Source: Guptibacillus hwajinpoensis (GTDB lineage Bacteria; Bacillota; Bacilli; Bacillales; Guptibacillaceae). Taken from it: a DNA stretch of 64,000 bases. The DNA lies in assembly GCF_029277305.1 (NCBI RefSeq), contig NZ_CP119526.1; one strand, written 5' to 3'. The notes under the pieces were generated by a model, which had not been told where the DNA came from, did no database searches, and saw only the letters and a list, made by a program, of their open reading frames with translations. The position numbers and the translations under genes are program-made. This document shows positions 14,211 to 22,483 of this stretch, piece after piece (the first letter of the stretch is position 1; the number at the start of each line of letters is the position of its first letter).

Positions 14211-14241
14211 GTCAGAGATCAAATGATCTCTGGCTTTTTTT
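14211..14241 (+). terminator. rRNA operon 1 terminator
   Basis: Stem GTCAGAGATCA / TGATCTCTGGC with a short loop, followed by a run of T. A nearly identical hairpin ends the second operon. Confidence 0.92.
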
Positions 14242-14278
14242 ATGTGGTTTTAACTCACATATGCTGCATTAAAAAGAT

Positions 14279-14390
14279 ATCGCGGATATAATTTCAAATT
14301 CGTGGATAAAATGGTGAGAATCGCGGATATATTTCTGTTTTCGCGGATATATCCAGAAAAACGCGGATATATCGAAAATATCGCGGATAA
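14279..14390. repeat. tandem CGCGGATA array, six units, downstream of rRNA operon 1
   Basis: CGCGGATA (one unit CGTGGATA) begins at 14281, 14301, 14322, 14342, 14362 and 14382, a regular 20-21 bp period. The units are separated by AT-rich bases, often ATAT followed by A-rich spacer. A homologous five-unit array follows rRNA operon 2 at 49028-49116. Function unknown. Confidence 0.85.
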
Positions 14391-14417
14391 CCCCCCACCC
14401 CCCTCATATTCACCCAC

Positions 14418-15377
14418 TTATTTTCTCATTTCTAAGAAGTCATATAGCAAACGTGGCACTTTTCCTGAAGTAACCTCTAGAAACCGTAATATAAATGGAA
14501 GATCTACAGACTCCTGTGTATGAAAAAGATCACCCCACCACTCCGTTTCATACCGGCAAATCATACTTAAGTTGTAAAGAATGAGGTAGTGAGCCATGAT
14601 TTCAGTAATAGGATTGTACTGTGTTCTTTCTGCAGGGAGGTATAGGTCTTCTAGGGTAGATAGGAAGGGTCGCTTATACAAGTTGTTCCTAAACCCTTCC
14701 TCAATTCTTAATGTTAATAGATCACGACTTTGTTTATATACGTTTATTTCTCCTTTCCCGTGTTGCTTAAGAAAAGATTCAAACCTCTCAGTCGTCATAT
14801 TAAGGGAGTCAAGAATATCTGATTGAATTGCGAAAGAAGTTGAAGTAAGAGGTATTGCTCTATAGCAAACAGTCTTGTTCGTTATTCGTTCAAATAGTGT
14901 ACCCATCTCAGGAATAAGTGATAGTACGTCTTCCATTCTGTATTTTTCACCTTCAACTTGTTTCATATGAAACATTTTTCTTGAAAAGTATTCGAAAAGA
15001 CCATTTTTCTGACCTTTAACTTCGTCCTGCATAAATGAATAATGACGCTTTTTCCGTTTTCTAGACGTTACACCATGTGCAAGAACGTGGGTATCCCCTG
15101 GATAATTTGGATCAAGTGTGAGCAAACATGCTTTCAACAGTTGGATCATTCCATAGAATAGCAAAATTGGTTTTAATTCGACTTCAGCAGTTGCTGCATG
15201 ACGATAATAGCGCTCACCATATTCAATAAAGTAAATAAATCGATAGCAAGCGTCATAGCTTTTGCGTTCTGCATCTGGTATTTCACTGTTAGAATAACAT
15301 CGCTTTAGATATTGCTGAACATAGGATGCAGATTGAAATTCATAATTTGTTGTACGGTGATGTCCAGAATATCCCAT
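14418..15377 (-). CDS. yaaC: YaaC-like protein of unknown function
   Basis: The 319-residue product resembles YaaC of B. subtilis in length and position (between the first rRNA operon and guaB, opposite strand). No catalytic motif is recognised. It is a soluble, mostly helical protein with many aromatic and charged residues, including YFIEYGERYYRHAA and a basic RKRKKRHYSF stretch. The start is placed at the ATG of MGYSGHH because GGAGGG lies six bases before it; the longer frame from a TTG at 15404 has no ribosome site. Its 3' end abuts the CGCGGATA array. Confidence 0.8.
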   Translation of the reverse strand: MGYSGHHRTTNYEFQSASYVQQYLKRCYSNSEIPDAERKSYDACYRFIYFIEYGERYYRHAATAEVELKPILLFYGMIQLLKACLLTLDPNYPGDTHVLAHGVTSRKRKKRHYSFMQDEVKGQKNGLFEYFSRKMFHMKQVEGEKYRMEDVLSLIPEMGTLFERITNKTVCYRAIPLTSTSFAIQSDILDSLNMTTERFESFLKQHGKGEINVYKQSRDLLTLRIEEGFRNNLYKRPFLSTLEDLYLPAERTQYNPITEIMAHYLILYNLSMICRYETEWWGDLFHTQESVDLPFILRFLEVTSGKVPRLLYDFLEMRK

Positions 15378-15420
15378 AAGATCCCTCCATGTTTGATAAT
15401 TCAAACTTATTCAATCTTTC

Positions 15421-15449
15421 TTGACAGTAGTTTAACCAATTGATAAGCT
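15421..15449 (+). promoter_or_regulatory. putative guaB promoter
   Basis: A perfect -35 TTGACA (15421-15426) is followed 17 bp later by TAAGCT, a weak -10. The position suits guaB, 45 bp upstream of its start codon. Confidence 0.45.
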
Positions 15450-15493
15450 ACTAATAAAATTTCGGACAAATCGATTAGAGGAGGATGAAAGGG

Positions 15494-16951
15494 ATGTGGG
15501 AAACAAAATTTGCAAAAGAAGGGTTAACCTTCGATGATGTATTATTAACGCCAGCTTTTTCAGACATACTACCGCGTGAAGTATCTGTAAAAACTCAATT
15601 AACAAAGAACCTAGAGTTGAATGTTCCTATTATTAGTGCAGGAATGGATACAGTAACAGAAGCTCCAATGGCTATCTCAATTGCACGACAAGGTGGACTT
15701 GGTATTATCCATAAGAGTATGTCGATCGAGGAACAGGCTGAGCATGTTGATCGTGTTAAGCGTTCCGAGAGTGGTGTTATTACTGATCCTTTCTTCCTTA
15801 CCCCAGAGCATCAAGTATTCGATGCAGAACATCTAATGGGCAAGTATCGTATTTCAGGTGTTCCAATCGTCAATGACGATCGAAAGCTAGTTGGTATCCT
15901 TACTAATCGTGATCTTCGATTTATCGAGGACTATTCTATTCATATCAAAGAAGTAATGACGAAAGAAAATCTTGTTACTGCTCCAGTTGGCACAACACTA
16001 AAAGAAGCAGAACGTGTTCTTCAGAAGCACCGTATTGAAAAGCTTCCACTCGTTGATGATGATGGTACGTTAAGAGGACTTATCACCATTAAGGATATCG
16101 AGAAAGTTATTCAGTTCCCTCAATCTGCTAAAGACAATAGGGGAAGACTTCTTGTAGGAGCTGCAGTGGGCAATACAACGGATGCTTTAAAGCGAGTTGA
16201 AAAGCTAGTTAAAGCAGGTGTTGATGTCATTGTACTTGATTCTGCACATGGTCATACAGAAGGGATCATGACGAAAGTATCTGAAATACGTAGCGCATTT
16301 CCTGACCTTTCCATTATTGCTGGTAACGTAGCAACTGCTGAAGGAACAAGAGCCCTTATCGAAGCAGGCGCTGATGTTGTAAAGGTAGGTATTGGACCAG
16401 GTTCCATTTGTACAACTCGTGTTATTGCTGGTGTTGGTGTACCACAAATTACAGCTATCTATGAGTGTGCAACTGAAGCACGCAAGCACGGTATTAGTAT
16501 CATTGCAGACGGAGGCATAAAGTTCTCTGGCGATATCGTTAAAGCCATTGCTGCAGGTGGGCATGCAGTTATGCTAGGTAGTATTCTTGCAGGCGTAGAT
16601 GAAAGTCCAGGTGAGCGCGAAATTTACCAGGGTCGTCAATTCAAAGTCTATCGTGGTATGGGCTCAATTGGTGCAATGGAAAAAGGCAGTAAAGATCGTT
16701 ATTTCCAGGAAAATATGTCTAAGCTCGTTCCTGAAGGAATTGAAGGCAGAGTACCTTATAAAGGACCACTAAGCGATACAATTCATCAGTTAATCGGTGG
16801 ACTACGTTCAGGTATGGGCTATTGTGGAACAAGAACACTTAATTCACTACGTGAAGACAGTCAGTTTGTTCGCATTACAGGTGCAGGTCTACGTGAGAGT
16901 CATCCACACGATGTTCAGGTGACGAAAGAAGCACCAAACTATTCGGTTTAA
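15494..16951 (+). CDS. guaB: inosine-5'-monophosphate dehydrogenase
   Basis: GuaB oxidises IMP to XMP with NAD+, the first committed step to GMP. The 485-residue product has an (alpha/beta)8 barrel interrupted by two CBS domains (about residues 95-205). The active-site loop GPGSICTTRV places the catalytic Cys at 306, and the conserved NRDLRF and GGLRSGMGYCG segments are present. The ATG at 15494 (MWETKFAKEG) is chosen because GAGGAGG at 15478-15484 is then well spaced; the in-frame ATG at 15485 touches the ribosome site. It is monocistronic, bounded by a terminator. Confidence 0.97.
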   Translation: MWETKFAKEGLTFDDVLLTPAFSDILPREVSVKTQLTKNLELNVPIISAGMDTVTEAPMAISIARQGGLGIIHKSMSIEEQAEHVDRVKRSESGVITDPFFLTPEHQVFDAEHLMGKYRISGVPIVNDDRKLVGILTNRDLRFIEDYSIHIKEVMTKENLVTAPVGTTLKEAERVLQKHRIEKLPLVDDDGTLRGLITIKDIEKVIQFPQSAKDNRGRLLVGAAVGNTTDALKRVEKLVKAGVDVIVLDSAHGHTEGIMTKVSEIRSAFPDLSIIAGNVATAEGTRALIEAGADVVKVGIGPGSICTTRVIAGVGVPQITAIYECATEARKHGISIIADGGIKFSGDIVKAIAAGGHAVMLGSILAGVDESPGEREIYQGRQFKVYRGMGSIGAMEKGSKDRYFQENMSKLVPEGIEGRVPYKGPLSDTIHQLIGGLRSGMGYCGTRTLNSLREDSQFVRITGAGLRESHPHDVQVTKEAPNYSV

Positions 16952-17013
16952 TAGTACTTTTGACTGAAGATTAGAAGTGTCTGTGACAAAAATAGATCAA
17001 TACATGCGAAAAG

Positions 17014-17046
17014 TAGATAGGGGGGCTTCCTCTATCTATTTTTTTA
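17014..17046 (+). terminator. guaB terminator
   Basis: Stem AGATAG / CTATCT enclosing a G-rich loop region, then a T run. Confidence 0.8.
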
Positions 17047-17100
17047 ATTTTAGGTGTGATAGAATAGCGGTTATGTGAGACTTATTTGGAGGTGTAGGGG

Positions 17101-18444
17101 TTGAAAAACCTTGGTTTAAAAGCCATGATCGTAACTATGGCGTTTGTATTACTATTAGCAGATACATTTGGTGGAGGCAGTACTGCAACGGCTGCAGAAG
17201 CGCCAGAAATCAATGCAGAAGCAGCGATCTTAATTGACGCGAATTCGGGTAAGATTCTATATCAAAAAGATCCTGAATTAACGCTTTCACCTGCAAGTAT
17301 GACAAAAATGATGTCGGAATATTTATTACTTGAAGCAATTAGCAAAAACGAAATTGCGTGGGATGACAAGGTTTCCATCAGCGAGACTATACATAAGCTC
17401 TCCCAAAACCGTTCTCTTTCAAATGTGCCACTTCGTGTAGATGAAAAATATACAGTAAAAGAATTGTATGAAGCTATGGCGATTTATTCTGCAAATGCGG
17501 CAACTATGGCCCTTGCAGAGCATCTGGCCGGAAGTGAAACAAAGTTCGTAGAAATGATGAATGCAAAAGCAAAAGAAATGGGTATGACGGAATATAAATT
17601 TGTAAATAGCTCAGGGCTAAATAACAGAGATCTAGTTGGAAACCATCCTGCTGGCGGACCTGAAGAAGAAAATATGATGTCTGCACGTTCTACTGGACTT
17701 CTTGCTTATACCTTAATAAAAGATTATCCAGAAGTATTGGATACAGCAAGTATTGCAAAGAAAACGTTCCGTGAAGGAACTTCTGATGCAATAAATATGG
17801 AAAACTGGAACTGGCTACTTCCGTCACTTGTTTATGCAGATAAGTATAAAGTAACAGGTATTGATGGACTTAAGACAGGCACAACAGATCTTGCTGGCTC
17901 CGCCTTTACAGGAACTGCGAAACAAGGAGATCTTAGACTGATCACGGTCGTAATGAAGACAGAATCGCATGAGGCTCGCTTTAGAGAAGCTTCAAAGTTA
18001 CTTAATTTTGGATTTGATAATTTTGAATCGCAAGCATTTGTGCAAAAAGGCGATAAGGTAAAGAAGGATTCAACAGTTGATGTGGTAAAAGGGAAAGATA
18101 AAGAAGTTTCCGTTGCTGCTGGTGAAACATTTAGTGTCGTGGCTGAAAAAGGTACAGAGTCCCCTTATGAAATCGGCTATGAATTAGATAAATCTCTTCT
18201 AACAGATGATGGAGAATTGACTGCACCGATTAAAGAAGGAGATCAAGTTGGTAAAGTTGTCTTAAAATCAACTGGTGAAAACTTTGGCTATATAACAGGT
18301 GACAAGGGTTCATCTGTTCCACTTGTAGCAACTGATTCTGTTGAAAAAGCTGGCTGGTTTACGCTATCGATGCGTGCGATTGGTGGGTTCTTCGGAGGAA
18401 TCTGGACGAGTGCAGCGGATGCAGTAAAAGGATTATTTAGTTAA
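17101..18444 (+). CDS. dacA: D-alanyl-D-alanine carboxypeptidase (PBP5, DacA)
   Basis: DacA trims the terminal D-Ala from peptidoglycan stem peptides outside the membrane. The 447-residue product has an N-terminal signal peptide (hydrophobic residues about 5-22, likely cleavage near residue 31), the penicillin-binding triad SMTK (66-69), SAN (130-132) and KTG (258-260), a C-terminal beta domain, and a final amphipathic helix rich in W/F/G that anchors it to the membrane. It starts with TTG, seven bases after GGAGGTG. Convincing match to the B. subtilis vegetative carboxypeptidase; neighbours guaB and pdxS are as in that species. Confidence 0.97.
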   Translation: MKNLGLKAMIVTMAFVLLLADTFGGGSTATAAEAPEINAEAAILIDANSGKILYQKDPELTLSPASMTKMMSEYLLLEAISKNEIAWDDKVSISETIHKLSQNRSLSNVPLRVDEKYTVKELYEAMAIYSANAATMALAEHLAGSETKFVEMMNAKAKEMGMTEYKFVNSSGLNNRDLVGNHPAGGPEEENMMSARSTGLLAYTLIKDYPEVLDTASIAKKTFREGTSDAINMENWNWLLPSLVYADKYKVTGIDGLKTGTTDLAGSAFTGTAKQGDLRLITVVMKTESHEARFREASKLLNFGFDNFESQAFVQKGDKVKKDSTVDVVKGKDKEVSVAAGETFSVVAEKGTESPYEIGYELDKSLLTDDGELTAPIKEGDQVGKVVLKSTGENFGYITGDKGSSVPLVATDSVEKAGWFTLSMRAIGGFFGGIWTSAADAVKGLFS

Positions 18445-18465
18445 TAAAATCAAACAATAATGGAA

Positions 18466-18504
18466 AAAATACTCTTCGACTATCCAATCGGGGAGTATTT
18501 TTTT
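18466..18504 (+). terminator. dacA terminator
   Basis: AAATACTC pairs with GAGTATTT around a loop of about 17 bases, followed by T residues. Confidence 0.75.
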
Positions 18505-18558
18505 AAAATCTTTTGTGAAATCAACGAACATGTAATAGGACAAGTCCTCAAAAAATGT

Positions 18559-18564
18559 TACAAT
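18559..18564 (+). promoter_or_regulatory. putative extended -10 of pdxS
   Basis: TGTTACAAT, an extended -10 type element (-10 hexamer TACAAT), lies 65 bp upstream of pdxS. The -35 is weak. Confidence 0.45.
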
Positions 18565-18629
18565 AAAGGCGTTTGATAGAGAAGTGTAAGCAGAAATTGT
18601 TTTCTACTATAGATATGGGAGGAATATAG

Positions 18630-19517
18630 ATGAATCAACAAACAGGTACAGATCGTGTAAAACGTGGTATGGCTGAAATGCAAAAAGGCGGCGTCATCAT
18701 GGACGTTATCAATGCAGAACAGGCAAAGATTGCAGAGGAAGCTGGCGCAGTAGCAGTCATGGCGCTAGAACGCGTTCCTTCTGATATTCGTGCAGCAGGT
18801 GGCGTAGCACGTATGGCTGATCCTACTATTGTAGAGGAAGTCGTGAATGCTGTTTCTATTCCAGTTATGGCAAAATGCCGAATCGGACATATTGTGGAAG
18901 CGCGTGTTCTTGAATCAATGGGAGTAGACTACATCGATGAGAGTGAAGTATTAACTCCTGTTGACGAAGAGTATCACCTTGATAAGCGCAAGTACACTGT
19001 TCCTTTCGTATGTGGTGCACGTAACCTTGGTGAAGCACTGCGTCGCGTAGGTGAAGGTGCTGCAATGCTTCGTACAAAGGGTGAACCTGGAACAGGTAAC
19101 GTTGTTGAAGCTGTGCGTCATCAGCGTCTTATTCAATCCCAAATTCGTAAAATTTCAAGCATGTCTGAAGATGAACTAATGACAGAAGCGAAAAACCTTC
19201 AGGCGCCTTTCGAGCTTCTTCTTCAAATTAAAGAGCTTGGACGTCTTCCAGTTGTAAACTTCGCTGCTGGCGGCATCGCAACTCCTGCAGATGCAGCACT
19301 AATGATGGAACTTGGTTCTGACGGCGTATTCGTTGGTTCTGGTATTTTCAAATCTGATAACCCTGAGAAGTTTGCTAAAGCGATCGTAGAAGCAACAACT
19401 CACTATCAGGATTATGAATTGATTGCAAAAATCTCTAAGAACCTTGGAATCGCAATGCCAGGTATTGAGATTTCTTCACTTAAGCCAACAGAGCGTATGC
19501 AAGAGCGCGGCTGGTAA
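18630..19517 (+). CDS. pdxS: pyridoxal 5'-phosphate synthase lyase subunit PdxS
   Basis: PdxS condenses ribose 5-phosphate, glyceraldehyde 3-phosphate and ammonia into PLP in the DXP-independent pathway. The 295-residue product has the two catalytic lysines, K82 (VMAKCRIGH) and K150 (RTKGEPGTG), and the phosphate-binding GGIATPADAA segment. Length is as in B. subtilis (294). It is followed 75 bp later by pdxT, its glutaminase partner; together they form the 12+12 synthase complex. GGAGG precedes the ATG. Confidence 0.98.
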   Translation: MNQQTGTDRVKRGMAEMQKGGVIMDVINAEQAKIAEEAGAVAVMALERVPSDIRAAGGVARMADPTIVEEVVNAVSIPVMAKCRIGHIVEARVLESMGVDYIDESEVLTPVDEEYHLDKRKYTVPFVCGARNLGEALRRVGEGAAMLRTKGEPGTGNVVEAVRHQRLIQSQIRKISSMSEDELMTEAKNLQAPFELLLQIKELGRLPVVNFAAGGIATPADAALMMELGSDGVFVGSGIFKSDNPEKFAKAIVEATTHYQDYELIAKISKNLGIAMPGIEISSLKPTERMQERGW

Positions 19518-19525
19518 AAAACATT

Positions 19526-19560
19526 GATCCCCCACCTGAGCAATATAAGGTGGGGGTCTT
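19526..19560 (+). terminator. strong hairpin between pdxS and pdxT
   Basis: GATCCCCCACCT pairs with AGGTGGGGGTC around a loop of ten bases, followed by a poor T tract (TTGC). It is probably a partial terminator or 3' stabiliser setting the ratio of pdxS to pdxT mRNA. Confidence 0.7.
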
Positions 19561-19592
19561 GCTTAGATTAGATATAAGGAGTCGAGAGCATT

Positions 19593-20186
19593 ATGGTGAA
19601 AGTCGGTGTCCTTGGACTGCAAGGAGCAATCCGTGAACATGTGAAAGCACTTGAAACAAAAGAAGCTGAAATTGTAGTTGTAAAGCGCATTGAGCAGCTT
19701 GAGGATCTAGATGGTCTTGTGTTGCCAGGTGGAGAAAGTACAACGATGCGTCGATTAATTGATCAATATGGATTTCTTGAGCCGTTAAAAGCGTTTGCGG
19801 CTGAAAAGCCTATCTTTGGTACTTGTGCAGGGCTTATTCTTCTTTCAGAACGTATTGAGGGACTTGAAGGATCTCATATTGGCGTAATGGATGTAACGGC
19901 TAAGCGTAACGCTTTTGGCCGTCAGCGTGAAAGCTTTGAAGCCCCATTACCTGTTAAAGGGTTGGATGAAGACTTTATTGGTGTGTTTATTCGTGCTCCA
20001 TATATTGAAGAAGTAGGAGAAAATGTCGAAGTGCTTGCTACATTTAACGACAAAATTGTAGCTGCACGAGATGGACGTTTCCTCGCATGTGCTTTCCATC
20101 CAGAATTAACAGATGATGATCGTATGCATCAACTATTTATTGATATGGTTCTTGAATTTAAGAAAGAAGGACTTGCAACGAAGTAA
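19593..20186 (+). CDS. pdxT: pyridoxal 5'-phosphate synthase glutaminase subunit PdxT
   Basis: PdxT hydrolyses glutamine and passes ammonia to PdxS. The 197-residue class I-type glutaminase has LPGGESTTMRRL, the nucleophile Cys78 in FGTCAG, and the His/Glu pair in CAFHPELT near the C-terminus. An AGGAG ribosome site (19576-19580) precedes the ATG. It is co-oriented with pdxS and likely shares its transcript through the intergenic hairpin. Confidence 0.97.
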   Translation: MVKVGVLGLQGAIREHVKALETKEAEIVVVKRIEQLEDLDGLVLPGGESTTMRRLIDQYGFLEPLKAFAAEKPIFGTCAGLILLSERIEGLEGSHIGVMDVTAKRNAFGRQRESFEAPLPVKGLDEDFIGVFIRAPYIEEVGENVEVLATFNDKIVAARDGRFLACAFHPELTDDDRMHQLFIDMVLEFKKEGLATK

Positions 20187-20216
20187 CTTTTCGTGTAAAT
20201 TATAACGTACCAAGTA

Positions 20217-20236
20217 GCAGAGTATACAATCTCTGC
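20217..20236 (+). terminator. hairpin after pdxT
   Basis: GCAGAG pairs with CTCTGC around TATACAAT. There is no good T tract, so termination would be weak. The loop also contains a TACAAT that could be the -10 of the serS leader transcript. Confidence 0.4.
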
Positions 20237-20244
20237 CTGAAACG

Positions 20245-20476
20245 AATGATAAACGAAAACGTTGACGGGAAATAGTAATAGATGTTCAATGCCAAGAGAG
20301 TCGATGTATGGTGTGAATCGATCATTGAGCCCTGTGAATCCATCCCTGAGTAGAAAGCTGAATGAAGTACGCTTTCTCGGAGCAGACCGTTATTCTGTTA
20401 AGAGGCAGGCAATTGTCTGCAATCAGGGTGGCAACGCGGGTAGCTCTCGTCCCTTTATAGGGACGGGGGCTTTTTT
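20245..20476 (+). promoter_or_regulatory. T-box riboswitch leader of serS (tRNA-Ser sensing)
   Basis: The T-box consensus AGGGTGGCAACGCGG is at 20425-20439. It is followed by a terminator hairpin (20442-20471, CTCTCGTCCC / GGGACGGGGG) and a T run, and preceded by an S-turn-like AGTA and a long Stem I region. The segment GTGAATCCATC places a UCC serine codon at 20339-20341 as the likely specifier. Uncharged tRNA-Ser would stabilise the antiterminator and allow serS expression. Transcript start not determined. Confidence 0.92.
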
Positions 20477-20487
20477 GTATTCAAAAA

Positions 20488-20717
20488 GACTCTTTTCTAA
20501 AAGATTATTGTTTTTGAAAAGGGATTTTAAATAGCCGCACATCTAAGTTGATTGGAGCGGAAGGTGCTCGACTCCTGCGGGATGAGCGGGACAGGTGAGA
20601 CCCCACAGGCGCGTAGCGACGAGGAGGCTCATCGCCCGCCCCGCGGAAAGCGAGCATCCTGGAGCGGAAATCAACCACTACTCTTATTGCTAAAGCAACA
20701 ATGTTTACGAAAAAGTC
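20488..20717. mobile_element. MITE-like inverted-repeat element (full copy) in the serS leader
   Basis: A 230-bp element is bounded by GACTCTTTTC (20488-20497) and GAAAAAGTC (20709-20717). Its GC-rich core (20548-20675) is itself flanked by GTTGATTGGAGCGG and GGAGCGGAAATCAAC and holds several internal complementary stretches. A core-deleted relative with matching flanks is at 54399-54512. No ORF or transposase is present. It resembles a palindromic intergenic repeat seen in many Bacillus genomes (recalled, not searched). Confidence 0.7.
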
Positions 20718-20791
20718 ATTCATAAACATCTAGCCTATACCCAAGATTTGTCCGTTAACTCGTTTATCATTCTAAAAAAGGAGGAATAAGC

Positions 20792-22066
20792 ATGATCGAT
20801 TTAAAGTATTTGCGTAAGAATTTTGAAGAAGTGAAAATGAAGTTATCTAAGCGTGGAGAAGATTTAGTAGGTCTTGATCGTTTTGAAGAACTGGATCAGC
20901 GCAGAAGAGATCTTATTGCAGAGACTGAGCAGTTAAAAGGACAGCGTAATGAAGTTTCTAAGAATGTTGCTGTCTTTAAACGTGAAAAAAAGGATGCGGA
21001 TCACTTAATTACTGAGATGCGTGAAGTAGGCGATAAGATTAAGACGATTGACGAAGAACTGCGCACTGTTGAAACAGAACTTGAGCAAATTCTTCTTCAA
21101 ATTCCAAACATCCCCCATGAGAGCGTTCCAGTTGGTGAAACAGAAGAAGATAATATTGAAGTTCGTACGTGGGGTGAGAGAAAGGATTTCACTTACGAGG
21201 CGAAACCGCACTGGGATATTGCGACAGATCTTAACATCATTAACTTCGAACGTGCTGCAAAAGTTACAGGAAGCCGATTTGCTTTCTATAAAGGAGCAGG
21301 AGCACGTCTAGAACGTTCTCTGATTAACTTCATGATGGATCTTCATGAATCTGAGCATGGATATGAAGAAATTCTTCCTCCATACCTTGTGAATCGTGAA
21401 AGTATGACTGGTACTGGTCAGCTACCTAAGTTTGAGGAAGATGCTTTCAAAATTCGCGAAGAAGATTATTTCTTAATCCCTACAGCAGAAGTACCAGTGA
21501 CAAACTTCCACCGTGATGAAATTATGGATGCGGAAGACCTACCACTTGCTTACACAGCTTTTAGTGCGTGTTTCCGTTCTGAAGCGGGATCTGCAGGACG
21601 AGATACGCGTGGGTTAATCCGTCAGCATCAGTTTAACAAGGTAGAGCTCGTACGCTTTGTAAAGCCAGAAGATTCTTATGATGAACTTGAGAAACTAACT
21701 GGACATGCTGAGAAGGTGCTTCAACTACTGGAATTACCTTATCGCGTGATGAGCATGTGTACGGGAGATCTTGGCTTTACAGCAGCTAAGAAATACGACA
21801 TTGAAGTTTGGATTCCAAGCTATGGAACGTATCGGGAAATTTCTTCTTGCAGTAACTTTGAAGATTTCCAGGCACGTCGAGCAGGCATTCGTTTCCGTAG
21901 AGAGAAAAACGGGAAGCCAGAATTCCTTCATACATTGAACGGATCAGGGCTTGCGATCGGAAGAACTGTTGCGGCAATCCTTGAGAATTATCAGCAGGAA
22001 GACGGTTCTGTTATCGTACCAGAAGTATTACGTCCATATATGGGTGGCCGTGAAGTTATTAAATAA
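20792..22066 (+). CDS. serS: seryl-tRNA synthetase
   Basis: SerS charges tRNA-Ser. The 424-residue class II enzyme has the N-terminal antiparallel coiled coil (about residues 28-100) that grips the long variable arm of tRNA-Ser. Motif 2 is FRSEAGSAGRDTRGLIRQHQF and motif 3 is GSGLAIGRTVAAILENYQ. AAAGGAGG precedes the ATG. Expression is under the T-box leader 300-550 bp upstream; a repeat element lies between that leader and the gene. Both tRNA-Ser genes seen in the window (22258, 39650) are substrates. Confidence 0.98.
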   Translation: MIDLKYLRKNFEEVKMKLSKRGEDLVGLDRFEELDQRRRDLIAETEQLKGQRNEVSKNVAVFKREKKDADHLITEMREVGDKIKTIDEELRTVETELEQILLQIPNIPHESVPVGETEEDNIEVRTWGERKDFTYEAKPHWDIATDLNIINFERAAKVTGSRFAFYKGAGARLERSLINFMMDLHESEHGYEEILPPYLVNRESMTGTGQLPKFEEDAFKIREEDYFLIPTAEVPVTNFHRDEIMDAEDLPLAYTAFSACFRSEAGSAGRDTRGLIRQHQFNKVELVRFVKPEDSYDELEKLTGHAEKVLQLLELPYRVMSMCTGDLGFTAAKKYDIEVWIPSYGTYREISSCSNFEDFQARRAGIRFRREKNGKPEFLHTLNGSGLAIGRTVAAILENYQQEDGSVIVPEVLRPYMGGREVIK

Positions 22067-22072
22067 TGATCT

Positions 22073-22106
22073 AAAGAGCAGAGAACCTTCTCTGCTCTTT
22101 ATTTTT
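22073..22106 (+). terminator. serS terminator
   Basis: AAAGAGCAGAG / CTCTGCTCTTT with loop AACCTT, then ATTTTT. Confidence 0.92.
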
Positions 22107-22192
22107 AAGATGCAGTAGTGTATAGTGAGAGAGGTTGATCTGAGCGACGTATAAAGTAAATCAAATTCTTTTAAAAAAGTTTTGAGATATCG

Positions 22193-22221
22193 TTGACATT
22201 ATTTTAAGACGGTGATATTAT
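22193..22221 (+). promoter_or_regulatory. promoter of tRNA-Ser(UGA)
   Basis: TTGACA (22193-22198), 17 bp, TATTAT (22216-22221): a near-consensus vegetative promoter 37 bp upstream of the tRNA. Confidence 0.85.
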
Positions 22222-22257
22222 ATTACTTGTCGCAGTTAGTTAATAACTTAATAACAC

Positions 22258-22350
22258 GGAGGAATACCCAAGTCTGGCTGAAGGGATCGGTCTTGAAAAC
22301 CGACAGGGGCTTAATCGCCCGCGGGGGTTCGAATCCCTCTTCCTCCTCCA
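22258..22350 (+). tRNA. tRNA-Ser (anticodon UGA)
   Basis: A 93-nt tRNA with a long variable arm, typical of serine tRNA. The acceptor GGAGGAA pairs with TTCCTCC, the anticodon loop CTTGAAA gives UGA, the T loop is TTCGAATC, and CCA is encoded. The base at the discriminator position reads T, where serine tRNAs usually have G. Its own promoter and terminator flank it, next to serS as in B. subtilis. Confidence 0.96.
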
Positions 22351-22396
22351 TTTACTAATTAATAACCAACGCGCATATAATTTGGAGATTATATCT

Positions 22397-22428
22397 GACC
22401 ACTGTCATCGCCGACAGTGGTCTTTTTT
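22397..22428 (+). terminator. tRNA-Ser terminator
   Basis: GACCACTGTC / GACAGTGGTC with loop ATCGCC and a T run. Confidence 0.92.
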
Positions 22429-22449
22429 ATGTTCAAAAATTAGCGTATC

Positions 22450-22482
22450 AAAAAAAGCTATCCTAGATGGATAGCTTTTTTT
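22450..22482 (-). terminator. terminator of the dgk-dck operon
   Basis: A symmetric hairpin, AAAAGCTATCC / GGATAGCTTTT, with A and T tracts on both sides. It lies just beyond the dck stop codon on the minus strand and could also stop transcription from the other side. Confidence 0.85.
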
Positions 22483-22483
22483 A

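Noticed and set aside
14279..14390. CRISPR array
   Set aside because: The repeat core is only 8 bp with a 20-21 bp period, spacers are short and AT-rich and are shared between the two arrays; no cas genes are near.
14302..14523. 73-codon open frame over the CGCGGATA array and the end of yaaC
   Set aside because: Starts inside the repeat array, has no ribosome site and overlaps yaaC antisense.
20262..20534. 90-codon open frame upstream of serS
   Set aside because: It overlaps the T-box leader, whose consensus and terminator explain the sequence.
20488..20717. Insertion sequence
   Set aside because: No transposase frame and a palindromic GC-rich core; classed as a non-autonomous repeat instead.
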